Below are positions 1 to 11,432 of a DNA stretch of 64,000 bases, in pieces. Below the pieces are notes generated by a model that saw only the letters and a program-made list of their open reading frames with translations, did not search any database and was not told where the DNA came from. How positions within the stretch are numbered: position 1 is the stretch's first letter; every line of letters begins with the position of its first letter. The DNA is from Amorphophallus konjac (taxonomy: Eukaryota > Streptophyta > Magnoliopsida > Alismatales > Araceae), in the NCBI GenBank assembly GCA_022559845.1, contig CM040121.1, positions 572,062,140-572,126,139 of the forward strand. The letters run 5' to 3'. A program made the position numbers and the translations under genes.

Positions 1-215
1 ATAAAATTAACCTATCGGATTTATTCGGTCTCAATTCGGTCGCCAGTCGGTCGCTAAATTTGTTGTATTTTTAAAAATAAAATTAAACTATCGGATTGAT
101 TCGGTGGCTAGTCGGTCGCCAGTCGGTCGCCAAGTATAATTATTTAATAAAAGAAATATAACGTATAGTCGCTATTCGGTCGCAATTCAGTCTCCATGCG
201 GTCGCTAATTTTGCA
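1..215. repeat. CACTA subterminal repeats (left side)
   Basis: Repeated TCGGTCGC and TCGGTCTC motifs with variants (TCGGTGGC, GCGGTCGC), several spaced by 8-12 bp, match the motifs at the other end (12159-12330). They are inferred binding sites for the transposon DNA-binding protein. The direct repeats lie in AT-rich spacer. Confidence 0.75.
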
Positions 216-498
216 TTATTTTTTTTTTAAAAATTTATTTAAACTGATAAATAAATTACCTGATAAATAACAAATTCATAACATAAATATAAAATCAACT
301 ACACAGACAACAATATCGACAAATCTCAAATTCATCACATACAAACACCTGATAAATAACAATTTCATAAAACAATAATAAATCAACTACACGGATCACA
401 ATCTCCACGAACCTCAAATTACACACAATTAAAATAAAATCACAAATTAATCATACATCCATAATAATAAAATGACAACATACACAACTAAAATAAAA
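216..498. other. AT-rich 3' region of the CACTA element
   Basis: No gene was seen. The stretch contains a diverged direct duplication of about 105 bp (CCTGATAAATAAC near 260 and again near 348, each followed by CAACTACAC). On the minus strand it would be the 3' untranslated region of the second transposon gene, whose stop lies at 499-501. Confidence 0.4.
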
Positions 499-3400
499 TC
501 ACAAATCCTCCACATATGTCTCATCCTGGTCGTCGTCTCGTCCAACATCATCCTGGTCGTCGTCTCGTCCAACATCTCGCGACGGATGATCCTGTATATC
601 ATTTAAAAAAATTATAATCAAATCCTTAATAAAGAAATCAAGCATTAACAAGACTTAATAAAGAAATCAAGCATTAACAAGAGTATGCCAATAGTTTAAG
701 CCAGCTCATTTTCATATATATAAATACACACACACAATATAAGTTCAAATTTCATCTTGTATTTTAAAAATGAAGTTTGAGCGCCGAGCTCAAACCGGGC
801 ATCCGATTTGGATTCCGTCAGTTCTGACAAGTCACTTTCATCTCCCCGGTCGTATTGGAATGATCGGCACGGCCATCCGACCGGTATTTCGAATTTTAGA
901 CCCCCGGACCCGTCCTAACAGTTCATTTGAACTAAGTGTATTTTAAAAATGAAGTTTGAGCGCCGAGCTCAAACCGGGCATCCGATTTGGATTCCGTCAG
1001 TTCTGACAAGTCACTTTCATCTCCCCGGTCGTATTGGAATGATCGGCACGGCCATCCGACCGGTATTTCGAATTTTAGAACCAAATGCCCCGTCCTAACA
1101 GTTCATTTGAACTAAGTGTATTTTAAAAATGAAGTTTGAGCGCCGAGCTCAAACCGGGCATCCGATTTGGATTCCGTCAGTTCTGACAAGTCACTTTCAT
1201 CTCCCCGGTCGTATTGGAATGACCGGCACGGCCATCCGACCGGTATTTCAGATTTTAGACCCCCGGACCCGTCCTAACATTTCATTTGAAATAAGTGTAT
1301 TTTAAAAATGAAGTTTGAGCGCCGAGCTCAAACCGGGCATCCGATTTGGATTCCGTCAGTTCTGACAAGTCACTTTCATCTCCCCGGTCGTATTGGAATG
1401 ATCGGCACGGCCATCCGACCGGTATTTCGAATTTTAGACCCCCGGACCCGTCCTAACAGTTCATTTGAACTAAGTGTATTTTAAAAATGAAGTTTGAGCG
1501 CCGAGCTCAAACCGGGCATCCGATTTGGATTCCGTCAGTTCTGACAAGTCACTTTCATCTCCCCGGTCGTATTGGAATGATCGGCACGGCCATCCGACCG
1601 GTATTTCAGATTTTAGAACCAAATGCCCCGTCCTAACAGTTCATTTGAACTAAGTGTATTTTAAAAATGAAGTTTGAGCGCCGAGCTCAAACCGGGCATC
1701 CGATTTGGATTCCGTCAGTTCTGACAAGTCACTTTCATCTCCCCGGTCGTATTGGAATGACCGGCACGGCCATCCGACCGGTATTTCAGATTTTAGACCC
1801 CCGGACCCGTCCTAACAGTTCATTTGAAATAAGTGTATTTTAAAAATGAAGTTTGAGCGCCGAGCTCAAACCGGGCATCCGATTTGGATTCCGTCAGTTC
1901 TGACAAGTCACTTTCATCTCCCCGGTCGTATTGGAATGATCGGCACGGCCATCCGACCGGTATTTCGAATTTTAGACCCCCGGACCCGTCCTAACAGTTC
2001 ATTTGAACTAAGTGTATTTTAAAAATGAAGTTTGAGCGCCGAGCTCAAACCGGGCATCCGATTTGGATTCCGTCAGTTCTGACAAGTCACTTTCATCTCC
2101 CCGGTCGTATTGGAATGATCGGCACGACCATCCGACCGGTATTTCAGATTTTAGAACCAAATGCCCCGTCCTAACAGTTCATTTGAACTAAGTGTATTTT
2201 AAAAATGAAGTTTGAGCGCCGAGCTCAAACCGGGCATCCGATTTGGATTCCGTCAGTTCTGACAAGTCACTTTCATCTCCCCGGTCGTATTGGAATGACC
2301 GGCACGGCCATCCGACCGGTATTTCAGATTTTAGACCCCCGGACCCGTCCTAACAGTTCATTTGAAATAAGTGTATTTTAAAAATGAAGTTTGAGCGCCG
2401 AGCTCAAACCGGGCATCCGATTTGGATTCCGTCAGTTCTGACAAGTCACTTTCATCTCCCCGGTCGTATTGGAATGATCGGCACGGCCATCCGACCGGTA
2501 TTTCGAATTTTAGACCCCCGGACCCGTCCTAACAGTTCATTTGAACTAAGTGTATTTTAAAAATGAAGTTTGAGCGCCGAGCTCAAACCGGGCATCCGAT
2601 TTGGATTCCGTCAGTTCTGACAAGTCACTTTCATCTCCCCGGTCGTATTGGAATGATCGGCACGGCCATCCGACCGGTATTTCAGATTTTAGAACCAAAT
2701 GCCCCATCCTAACAGTTCATTTGAACTAAGTGTATTTTAAAAATGAAGTTTGAGCGCCGAGCTCAAACCGGGCATCCGATTTGGATTCCGTCAGTTCTGA
2801 CAAGTCACTTTCATCTCCCCACTGAAAATGAACTTCTTGTAACTTATGACCTATGCTCCTTTGTATGAACTGCCCTTCCTTTGCTTAGAGGTGCTGTTCC
2901 TGGCTTCCTGCCATGACAGTTACCAGACTTTGGGGAGATCTTTTCACCTAAATTGGCATATTTTATTCATGTCTACATGTTACTTTCCTTATATTATTCT
3001 AGCTTTATGAATATTTATAGATCTGTATCCTCCCCCACTCAAGTGAATAGAATTTATACATATCTTTTCACTTTCAGTTCTAACCAAAATCTCTATACAC
3101 CTATGGAAAATCCTGCAGAACAGTCTGCCTGTTGATTCTAATATCCAGAGGATAGGTGTAAGATGATATTTAGAGTTAAGAAAATGATATTTTCCCCTCC
3201 TCAATCTAAATTCTTATATTTTGTAAGATGATATTTAGAGTTAACAAATAGAAAATCAATCAAATAAAATACTTACCGGAGGCTGCTGTGCAGGAGGTGC
3301 AGGAGGTGCTCTACTACTATCAATTCCCAAGGATGTGAGCATCTGGGAGACGGTCTGAGCGACGATGGTTGAGATATTCTGAGAGATATTCTGAGAGACG

Positions 3401-4622
3401 GTCTCGTTGACGATCTGCCTAAACATATCTGGAGTCATGGTCGGGGCGGCACTGGAAGAACCATCTGGGGCTGCTGGTGTGGTAAATGGAGAGGTCGCAT
3501 GTGAGACCGAACTCGAGCATGATGATAACACCCTAGTCGTGCCCAAGCTATGTCCAAAACCATAAACATGTCCTTTCTTGGGTGCCCCAGATGCTGCAAC
3601 CCAAATGGCAGGATCCAACTCTGGACGCTGACTGTCATCCCCGTACCTCTCATCCATTCGTCTACTATATGAGTCCTGCAAAAACCAAAAAAAAACAAAA
3701 CCAAATTATTCTACAATTTAATCTTAAATGAAAACTATTAATGTATACACTTACCGCTACCTCCCGAGCTTTCTCACTAATGTAAGCATTTGTCCCTTTC
3801 TTCTTATGAGTTCGATCAAAAAGTTCATGAAATTGAGCTGGCCGCTTTAACTGTGCTTCCTGTTATTCAAATAAATCACAGTTTCATAATAGAAACAAAA
3901 AATTTATATATGTAGAAGTGTACTTACTAATCTCGCTTTATGTGTTGCAAAGGAGACAGAGCCACCCGTGTGTAAATTCGCTTCAGGATGCGCTGCTCTG
4001 TTTTGCTTTGCTTTGTTTGAATTGGCATTCCATTTCTCCGCTTCCCAAATGTTGCACAGCTCTGTCCAATACTCCTTTCTCATCCACACAGGCCCATGCT
4101 CCTTCCATATGTTCTTATCAGTACTTGCACATGCTTTTTTTGCATATCTTCGGGCATTGTACATAAGATGTTTGAAATTATCTCTTGCAGTAGCTGTCCA
4201 TGCAAATCTAGCACGTAACTCATCTGAATGTTCTGTGAATCGATGATTCCTCTATATATTAACAACAACAAAAATTTATATGTTACATAACAAAGTGGGT
4301 TAAAATAATAATTGAAAATGACTTAATATGATAAAATAAGATAAATACCAAGAACATAGAGAACAATAAATCCTGAACACCCATCGGAAAATCAGCAAAG
4401 CGATGGATGGGGCCTGGAAAATGTGCTTGAATTGTCTTTGTAATAAATTGTGATGCTTGGGCTGGCTCTATTTTATTCCTGAAATTAAAAATATTAATAC
4501 CACAATGACGAATAAATAACAAAAATAATGCATTACGTACCCTTCATTTATCCACACTGCCCGCATCGTCTCATTACAACAGCCCTCCCCCTCATGATGA
4601 CTCGCCTCGTCATCAGCACGTA
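499..4622 (-). CDS. CACTA second gene, Transposase_24 (Ptta/En/Spm)-like protein, multi-exon
   Basis: Six exons read leftwards: 4541-4622, 4349-4478, 3928-4251, 3755-3859, 3277-3675 and 499-591. All have GT-AG borders, and the phases of the last five agree. The protein has the WINEG and PGPIHRFADFP stretch, then a basic region, then LHTGGSVSF, FHELFDRTHKKKGTNAY and KKGHVYGFGHS, the landmark order of plant Transposase_24 (PF03004) proteins in CACTA elements. A Pro/Ser/Ala-rich segment and a QNISQNIS repeat follow. The last exon encodes an acidic tail containing a duplicated block, DVGRDDDQD, and ends at a TGA. Proteins of this class are thought to bind subterminal repeats; that role is inferred from the family. 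The first exon is uncertain: joining it to the TNP2 exon upstream breaks the frame, so an internal ATG (MRAVW) may be the start. Confidence 0.7.
524..577 (-). repeat. 27 bp coding tandem duplication in the acidic tail
   Basis: Two adjacent copies of a 27 bp unit (TCCTGGTCGTCGTCTCGTCC and the bases after it) encode DVGRDDDQD twice on the minus strand. The duplication keeps the frame, so it looks like a repeat expansion within a translated acidic tail. Confidence 0.7.
771..2820 (+). repeat. Satellite array: about 179 bp monomers in a 538 bp higher-order repeat
   Basis: Eleven full monomers and one partial start at 771, 950, 1130, 1309, 1488, 1668, 1847, 2026, 2206, 2385, 2564 and 2744, so spacing is 179, 180 and 179 repeating. 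Three monomer types alternate: A (GATCGG, then GACCCCCGGACCCG, then GAACTAAG), B (GAACCAAATGCCCCG) and C (GACCGG, then GACCCCCGGACCCG, usually GAAATAAG). The order ABC is repeated almost four times, giving a 538 bp higher-order unit. The array lies inside the last intron (592-3276) of the second CACTA gene. Each monomer carries dyads, including GTCAGTTCTGAC and AGTTCATTTGAACT. Confidence 0.95.
2821..3276. other. Remainder of the last intron of the CACTA second gene
   Basis: This is unique AT-rich sequence between the end of the satellite array and the exon ending at 3277. Short open frames here have no family resemblance. A duplicated motif GTAAGATGATATTTAGAGTTAA occurs near 3160 and 3225 in slightly different contexts. 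Confidence 0.4.
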
Positions 4623-4689
4623 CTATACGAATTAAATAGTATAAATAAAACAAACTATCAAAAAAACATAAATATGCAAATGAACATAC

Positions 4690-5774
4690 CTGACATTGTT
4701 CATGCACATATTTGGCGGAATATTATATGGTGTCACGAAAACTGGCCAGCAAGAGTAGGAAGTCACTGAACCTCCAAATGGATTGAATCCATCAGTACAT
4801 AAACCCAGCCTTACATTACGCGACTCTTTTGAGAAAGTAGGGTGAGCACGGTTAAAGTGACTCCAAGCTTCGGCATCTGCAGGATGACTGATTACATTAT
4901 GTTGTCGACGTACTCTTTCCGCATGCCATCTCATATGTTGAGCTATCTTTGGTGCCATATACATTCTCTGCAATCTCGGTGCAATAGGAAAATACCGCAA
5001 TGACATATATGGTATATCTTTTTGCTTTGAATTGTCCCCTTTCTTAGGCTTGAATCTATCATGACCACATATGGAACATGATACCTTACTTTTAGCCTCA
5101 TTATAATATAGCATGCAATGATTAGGACATGCATCTATTTTCTCATATCCAAGCCCTAAGTCAGTGACCATCTTCTTTGCACGATAAAAATTTTCAGGTA
5201 ATTTCTCATCTTGTGGCAACATACTTTTGATAATCAGTAACAAACGATCAAAACAAATCTCACTGATGTGAAATTCAGATTTCAAGTTCAATAATTGTGA
5301 CACCGCAGACAGTCGAGAGTGATTTTGACATCCAGTCCACAATGGCTCATCAGCATCTTTGAGTAGCTGATAAAATCTTTCAGCTGTCTTGTTTGGCGGT
5401 TCTTCATTATGTACATGCTCCTCGTGAACATTGAATCCTGGACCAGCAGCATCTATGACCATATCAACATATGAACTTCCACTTCCAACATTGGCAGGCT
5501 CGTAGGTCGACCACAATGTTTCACCATGACATATCCAGTTTGTATAATCTTTAACAAACCCCTTTCTGTATAAATGACGTTGTACATCCCATGTTGTCAG
5601 CCACTTCAAATTCTTACAGACTACACAAGGACATCGGATACGACCCTCACAATCTACAGCTTCAATAGAATTTCTCAAAGCAAACTGAATGAATCTCTCA
5701 ACTCCATTTTTAAATTCTATAGACACCACCTGATCAACTACTCTACGGTACATCCATGAACGATCTTCAGACAT
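4690..5774 (-). pseudogene. TNP2-type CACTA transposase, N-terminal part only
   Basis: From ATG 5774 the frame opens with MSEDRSWMYRR, the start of the transposase-associated domain (PF13963), including CPCVVCKN and the HLYRKGF stretch. It then enters the Transposase_21 (PF02992) region with CPNHCMLYY, a CSICG zinc-type pair, GFNPFGG and SYSCWPVFVTPYNIPP. It reaches a donor-like AG/GTATG at 4690 and stops resembling TNP2 there. The remaining catalytic part and the C-terminal domains of a normal TNP2 (roughly 900-1000 residues) are absent, because the second transposon gene begins within 70 bp. An internal deletion that brought the two genes together is the simplest reading. Splicing to the next exon (4622) gives a frame break. 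Start alternatives are 5774 or an upstream methionine at 5804. Confidence 0.85.
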
Positions 5775-5917
5775 TTTCCCTATGCGAATGAAATGTAAAC
5801 ACACAAAACTTTAACATGTTTAACAAAATAAAAAGTACAACCCTTACCTCACATCGTCCATGTCTGCCATTTTAAATAGGACGGAAATATCATTTAGATC
5901 TTCACTTTTTAACCCAT

Positions 5918-6187
5918 CTGTGAAGGTTTGATCGCACGATTAATTACTATATGTGTTGTGTTGTTTGCTAAAAATTTCGGCAGCATCTCCCCACACCTCT
6001 CCGATATACCACAAAATATTTATTGATTAAGAAATTTTCTTAAACACTTACTAATAAGTGGTTAAGAAAATAATCAAAATCAATAAAGGTATATCAGAGA
6101 GGAGTGAGAAGACGCAGCCAAAATTTTTAACAAACAACACAAACACATATAGTAATTAACCACCTAAGTGCGATCAAACATTCACAG
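5918..6187. repeat. 270 bp fold-back (long imperfect inverted repeat)
   Basis: The ends read CTGTGAAGGTTTGATCGCAC on the left and, reverse complemented, CTGTGAATGTTTGATCGCAC on the right. Pairing continues through TTAATTACTATATGTGTT, the GTTGTTTG block, AAAATTT and GATATACC towards a centre near 6055 that is itself palindromic (CACTTACTAATAAGTGG). Arms are about 130 bp with scattered mismatches and small indels. It may be a fold-back MITE inserted in the CACTA element or an intrinsic part of it. Confidence 0.85.
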
Positions 6188-6205
6188 ACTGTCCAAACGG
6201 GACAA

Positions 6206-6281
6206 TTCAAGACTTTGAGTTAGATATACACATTCTCATCATTCAAAATGAGAACGTGCATATCAATCCCAAAGTCTTGAA
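6206..6281. repeat. 34 bp-arm hairpin with 8 nt loop
   Basis: The left arm 6206-6239 and right arm 6248-6281 pair over 34 positions with about five differences. They start TTCAAGACTTTGAG and end AAAGTCTTGAA. The size and near-perfect pairing resemble a small-RNA precursor hairpin, but no expression evidence is available. Confidence 0.85.
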
Positions 6282-6930
6282 CGGGTAGGTTGATTGGCAC
6301 GGGCTTAACACGCTCTCCTAAGATGCGTGCAATGTTAGGTTGCACCCACGCATCTCAGCTCACATACAACACCCAACTAATTAAATATTGACAAGATAAT
6401 AACACAATCTAAAAACATAGCAGTAACATGTGAAATTGGCAATACATGTACACAATGAAAACATGAATTTTATTTTAACATCCAACATAAAGACAACACT
6501 TTCACTAGCTATTTAGCAGAAATAAAATATAGCATGATACTTTTTAGCTTAAAGACAACACTGTCACTAGCTATGCAGAAATCAAGTAAAGAAATTGATA
6601 GTATCGTCACTGAATAAGACAATAATAAAACACACTTTACTTTTCATCCAACACTATCCAAACAGTACTCTTAGCTAATGACATGTTTTAGATATTCTAA
6701 AATTAAGAAACTGAGCTACAATTCTAAAATGTCAATGTTTCTCTAATACTCATGTCATGTAAATTTAAACATATCAATAATTTATGAGGTTGTCAACCAC
6801 GACTGCTAATCTTTTTTTTTTTTGAAAATCTACAAGATGACTAGTAGCTTCCATTGACAGATTCCCCATTTTAAAAAGGCGCGGGTTTACATGATTTGCA
6901 ACGTCTCGACAGTCCTCAACTATTGTGCCT

Positions 6931-6938
6931 AGAAGATA
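6931..6938 (+). repeat. LINE target-site duplication, left copy
   Basis: AGAAGATA here is repeated at 11042-11049 directly after the LINE poly(A). The duplication is short but its position is right. Confidence 0.6.
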
Positions 6939-9900
6939 TTATCTCGTAGGGGTATGTCTAAAATTATTGCAAATTCTGATGAAATGGCCCACATCTGGGT
7001 ATTATGGAAAGACCATCTGCATGTTTCTCTGGTTACTAGAGATGATCAGCAAATTACTCTTCTCATGGGTCTTAATGGTCAAGTCCCTTTTCACTTAACT
7101 GCAGTATATGCAAAATGCAATGTGATTGAGAGAAAGGGTCTTTGGACTTCTTTAATTAACGTCCACTCTAACATTTCTGGTCCTTGGATGGTGGCAGGAG
7201 ACTTCAACTACATTACTGATACAAAGGAAAAAATTGGTGGTAATGATCCTAATTCGATTGCAATGACTGATTTTAAGGACTGTATATCAAATTGTGCACT
7301 TTTGGATACTGGTTTCAAAGGATCTTCCTACACTTGGCATAACAATCAATCAGGAAGCAGGGGTATTTGGGCCAGACTGGATAGAATTCTAACCAATTCT
7401 GATTGGATGGCTCATTATGCCTTCTCCGTTGAACATCTTTCCAGGGAAGTCTCAGATCATGCCCCTCTACTTGTGTTGCAGACTCCCCAGATTAAAAGGA
7501 AAACCAGATTCTGTTTCCAAAAAATGTGGACTTATCATGACCATCTTCTTGCTGATGTTAAAAAGTGTTGGGATACTAGTCCTTTAGCTTCTTCACCTAC
7601 CTTAACCCTTTATCTTAAGCTCAAGAGTCTCAGGCAAATGCTTAAAGTTTGGAATTATCAAGTCTTTGGTAATATTCATAATAATGTGGCAAAAGCGGAG
7701 GATGATGTTATTAAGGCAGAACACGCTTATGACACCCAGCCTTCCACTACAAATCAGACTGCCCTGGATGAGGCTAAACTTGTTCTGTCCAAAATGTTGC
7801 TTCAGGAGGAATGCTTTTGGAGACAGAAATCTAGAGTCCGATGGCTCACTGAAGGGGATAGAAATACCAGATTCTTTCACTCTACCACTTTAGCTAAGAG
7901 GAAAAAAATGTGCATATCTCAACTTCAAAACTCTGCAGGCCTTCTCACTTCGGACCCTGGGGAAATGACTTCAATTGCTGTGACACATTTTCAGGAAGCC
8001 TTCTCTTCCCAACATCATTTAGCAGATAGTACTGTTCTTGACTGTATTCCCTCTCTGGTTGATCAGTTAGACACTGACACCCTCTGCTCAATCCCTACTG
8101 CCGCAGAAATCCAAGACTTATGTCTTCAGGCTATCCCAAGATAGTGCACCGGGCCCTGACGGATTCACAGGTGCATTTTACCAATTTGCTTGGGGGATAA
8201 TTGCCTCCACTGTGATAAGAGCTGTGCAGGAATTCTTTACTTCCCATGAAGACTTACCCAGATCTGTCACTGCTACCCTGGTTGCTCTCATTCCAAAACA
8301 AACAAATGCTACCAGAATTTCTGAGTTTAGACCTATTAGCCTGTGCAACTTCTTTTACAAAATTATTGCCTCTATCATTAATACTAGGCTTGCCAGCATT
8401 CTTCCTAAGATCATATCTCCTGAACAATCTGCATTTGTCAAAGGCAGAAATATTATTGAGAATATTGCTTTGGCCCAGGAACTTACCAATGAAATTGGCA
8501 TGAAAATAAGGGGCTCTAATGTGATGATAAAGATTGATATGGCTAAGGCTTATGATAGGCTTGAATGGGATTTTCTCTTCAATGTTCTTAACAGGTTTGG
8601 ATTTAATGACCAGTTCATCAGGCTTATTAGAAAAATGGTGCACAATAACTGGTTTTCTATTCTTATAAATGGTACCCCTGCTGGATTCTTCAAATCTTCA
8701 AGAGGGGTGCGTCAAGGTGATCCAATTGCTCCCTCACTATTTATCATTGCAGAAGAGGTACTCAGTAGATCTCTGACAAAAGCCTTCCAATGTGGCCTCA
8801 TAGAATGGTATGCTAGTCCTAGACATTGCCCGAATATTTCACATCTTTTGTTTGCGGATGATACCATCATTTTTTGCAATGGCAATCTTATTTCAATAAG
8901 GAATCTCCTTAAGATACTACAAGATTATGAAAGAGCTTCAGGGCAGTCAATAAACACAGGTAAAAGTGGTTTTTTCATACACTCCAGGAATAATAACTCT
9001 ACTGCCAGGAAAATTCAGGATGTCACTGGTTTTGTTAAACACTCCTTCCCTCATAAGTATCTTGGTTTTCCCCTGATCAAAGGAAGATGCAAGAAAATTC
9101 ACTACACTGGTATTCTACACAATATTCAGAGGAGGATTTCAGGTTGGAAATGTGGGATGCTCTCCTAGGGAGCAAAACTAGTCCTTATCAAGCATGTCCT
9201 GATCTCATTGCCCATATACTTTCTTACATCTTCTTCACTGCATATTGGAACTCACCAAGCTATTGAAAAATCACTTGCCAATTTCTTCTGGGGTTCATCT
9301 GATCATGGTCACAGGAAGCACTGGAGAAAATGGAACAAAATCTGCACTCCTATCTCTTAAGGTGGACTGGGTATTATATCACTAAGGAATATGGAAACTC
9401 CCTTAAGTGTTAAAATGTTGTGGCAAGCTCTTCATTCAAATTCATTATGGGCCGAGTATTTCAGAGCCAAATATATTAGGAACTGTCCTCTCATCCAGGT
9501 TCAGTTTACAAATATGAAGGGTTTTGAAAGGAGAAGGTGGATCACTGCAAAAAATTTAATTATTCAGCATAAGAGGGTCATTATTGGAGATGGCAGCAGG
9601 ACAAGCTTCTGGTATGACAGATGGATAGGCCAACACACCCTTGCTGATTTTGCATTGGCTGATAACACCATCAACCCTATGCTCTCTGTTCGGGACTTTA
9701 TTGTACAGATGAATTCAGAAGACACAAATTGGCCTAACAGGTTTTTTACTGAAGAAATTAGCACTGCTTTGAAGCATGTTAAACTCAATCAGGAACATGA
9801 CCTACCTGCTTGGAGCCTTTCTTCTTCGGGGAACTGTTCAGTCTCATCCACCCAAAAGGCTATTAGCAGGAACCAAGAGACTCAGACTTTCAATCAGTGG

Positions 9901-11041
9901 ACTAGCATTTGGTCACCATGGCTGCCTTCCAAGATCTCCATTCATCTGTGGAAAATTATCAACAAGTGTCTTCCTCTGGATTGCAACATTCAGAAGATAG
10001 GGATTCCAATTTGTTCAAAATGCTGCTGCTGCAAGACCCCACAGACTGAAAATTATAACCACTTATTTATTTTCGGTGATTGGGCTTCTTACATATGGAC
10101 ATATTTCAGATCTAAGGGGTTGCAAATTGAAGAAAATTCAGCTACCTCAATGATACTCAACAATTTATGCTCCACTCAGAAAAAATCAATGTTTGGCCTA
10201 TTTGGTCTAGCTGCTGTCGGAGTTAGTATGTGGGAGATTTGGTGTGCTAGAAATTCAGACAAATATGATGACTCCAAAACTTCCTGCCAGGGTCTCCTCC
10301 ACAAAATCAGATACAAAGTCAAAGAAATATGTCAGATTTCCTCACTACCCGAAGCCAATCAGGAACATATCAGAATTCTGGATGCTCTAGGAATTCAATT
10401 TGCTAAACCAAAGCAGCTTAGAGCTATAGCCATTAAATGGTTTTGCCCTCCTTGGCCTTCTTTAAAACTAAATACTGATGGAGCATCTAAAGCCAATGGT
10501 GAATCTGGTGGAGGTGGGGTCATAAGAGATCACCTTGGAAATGTCATCCTAGCTTTCAGCCACTACTATGGATTCTCAAATAGCATCATTGCTGAGGCCC
10601 CTGCCCTATTAGATGGAATGAAGTATATCAAAATCACTGGTTCCACAGCAGCAATAATTGAATGTGACTCTCAAACTATTGTCAATATTATCAAAAGGAA
10701 AGCCACCTGCCCTTGGTCGATATTGTCCTATGTCAGGGAGATATGGAGCCTCCTTAATCCTGCAGATACCATTAATCACATCTTTAGAGAAGGGAACACT
10801 GTGGCTGATTCCTTAGCTTCTTTAGCTTGTAAGTTGAAATGTAATGCATCCTATTCCTCCTCTGAGCTTCCTACTCTCATTAGAGGTGCTGTTAGGCTTG
10901 ATAAACTGGGTATGCCCAGTGTCCGCTTGATGTAATTTATCTTTACAATTGCTTTTACTCAATAAAATACCCACTGGTGGTTAGGTGGTAGAGTTCTTCT
11001 CTCAACCTTTCCACTAGGCAGGGCTTTCACATAAAAAAAAA
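6939..11041 (+). mobile_element. 5'-truncated LINE (non-LTR retrotransposon) nested in the CACTA element
   Basis: The element runs from within the endonuclease region to a short A tract (11033-11042). An 8 bp direct repeat AGAAGATA lies at 6931-6938 and 11042-11049, a plausible target-site duplication. Order of domains on the + strand: C-terminal half of an APE-type endonuclease, reverse transcriptase, zf-RVT region and a C-terminal RNase H. The upstream part of the endonuclease and ORF1 are missing, as expected for 5' truncation during reverse transcription. Confidence 0.88.
6954..10935 (+). pseudogene. LINE ORF2 remnant: endonuclease, reverse transcriptase, RNase H
   Basis: Three blocks make up one decayed ORF2. 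Block 6954-8144 shows VAGDFNYI and a SDHAPLLVL end motif of the APE-type endonuclease. A frameshift near 8140 (just before DSAPGPDGF) changes frame. Block 8147-9168 is the reverse transcriptase with FRPISLCN, KIDMAKAYDRLEWDF, GVRQGDPIAPSLF and the catalytic FADD at 8851-8862. In-frame stops follow at 9166 (TAG) and 9358 (TAA). Block 9391-10935 contains a CCKT cysteine patch of the zf-RVT type and an RNase H of the plant LINE type: LNTDGASKANGESGGGG, then ECDSQ and EGNTVADSLASLA. Both stops sit where CAG and CAA (Gln) would be expected, consistent with C-to-T decay. Confidence 0.9.
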
Positions 11042-11432
11042 AGAAGATAGTGAAACCCTTCAGTTTCAGAATGCTATAGGCAGTCTCCATGCATGCATGT
11101 GGAAATGACAATGTCTATAAAGCAAATTAAACCTTAAGTCAAAGTTTTGAATTCTTCAGCTAAAATCAATATGTAACTTCTACAGTCCACTGATAGTTTG
11201 CAGAGAGTTGAGTTGTTTGAACAAAGATTTATTGTTTTATGAATTTGGCACGTAAACTGTCGGGAGACATGTAATCACCTCTGCACGTGGATTGTGCTAG
11301 CTTTCACAGAAAAATTCCACACCTAAGTACATAACCATGCATGACTATGCATAAATCTTTGAAGTCGATTCTGCTGGTTCGGGTGCCGGAGGGGGTGACA
11401 CAGAGAGAGAGGGATCAGAGAGAGAGAGGGTG
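11042..11432. other. CACTA sequence between the LINE and the ubiquitin fragment
   Basis: No coding feature was recognised. It begins with the right copy of the LINE target duplication and ends in GA-rich sequence (GAGAGAGAGG at 11404-11430) adjoining the captured ubiquitin fragment. Confidence 0.4.

Larger units (their letters stand above)
5775..6930. other. 5' region of the CACTA transposase gene with two inverted repeats
   Basis: This is non-coding sequence between the TNP2 start and the nested LINE. A short open exon-like stretch near 5850-5870 (MADMDDVR on the minus strand, followed by GTAAGG) may be an upstream exon, but it does not join TNP2 in frame. The stretch contains the two fold-back structures listed separately and a short duplication (AAAGACAACACT...TCACTAGCTAT) near 6490 and 6552. 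Confidence 0.5.

Noticed and set aside
771..2820. Regular repeat with short spacing that could look like a CRISPR array
   Set aside because: Units are near-identical over their whole length with no unique spacers, and the setting is a plant transposon. It is a tandem satellite.
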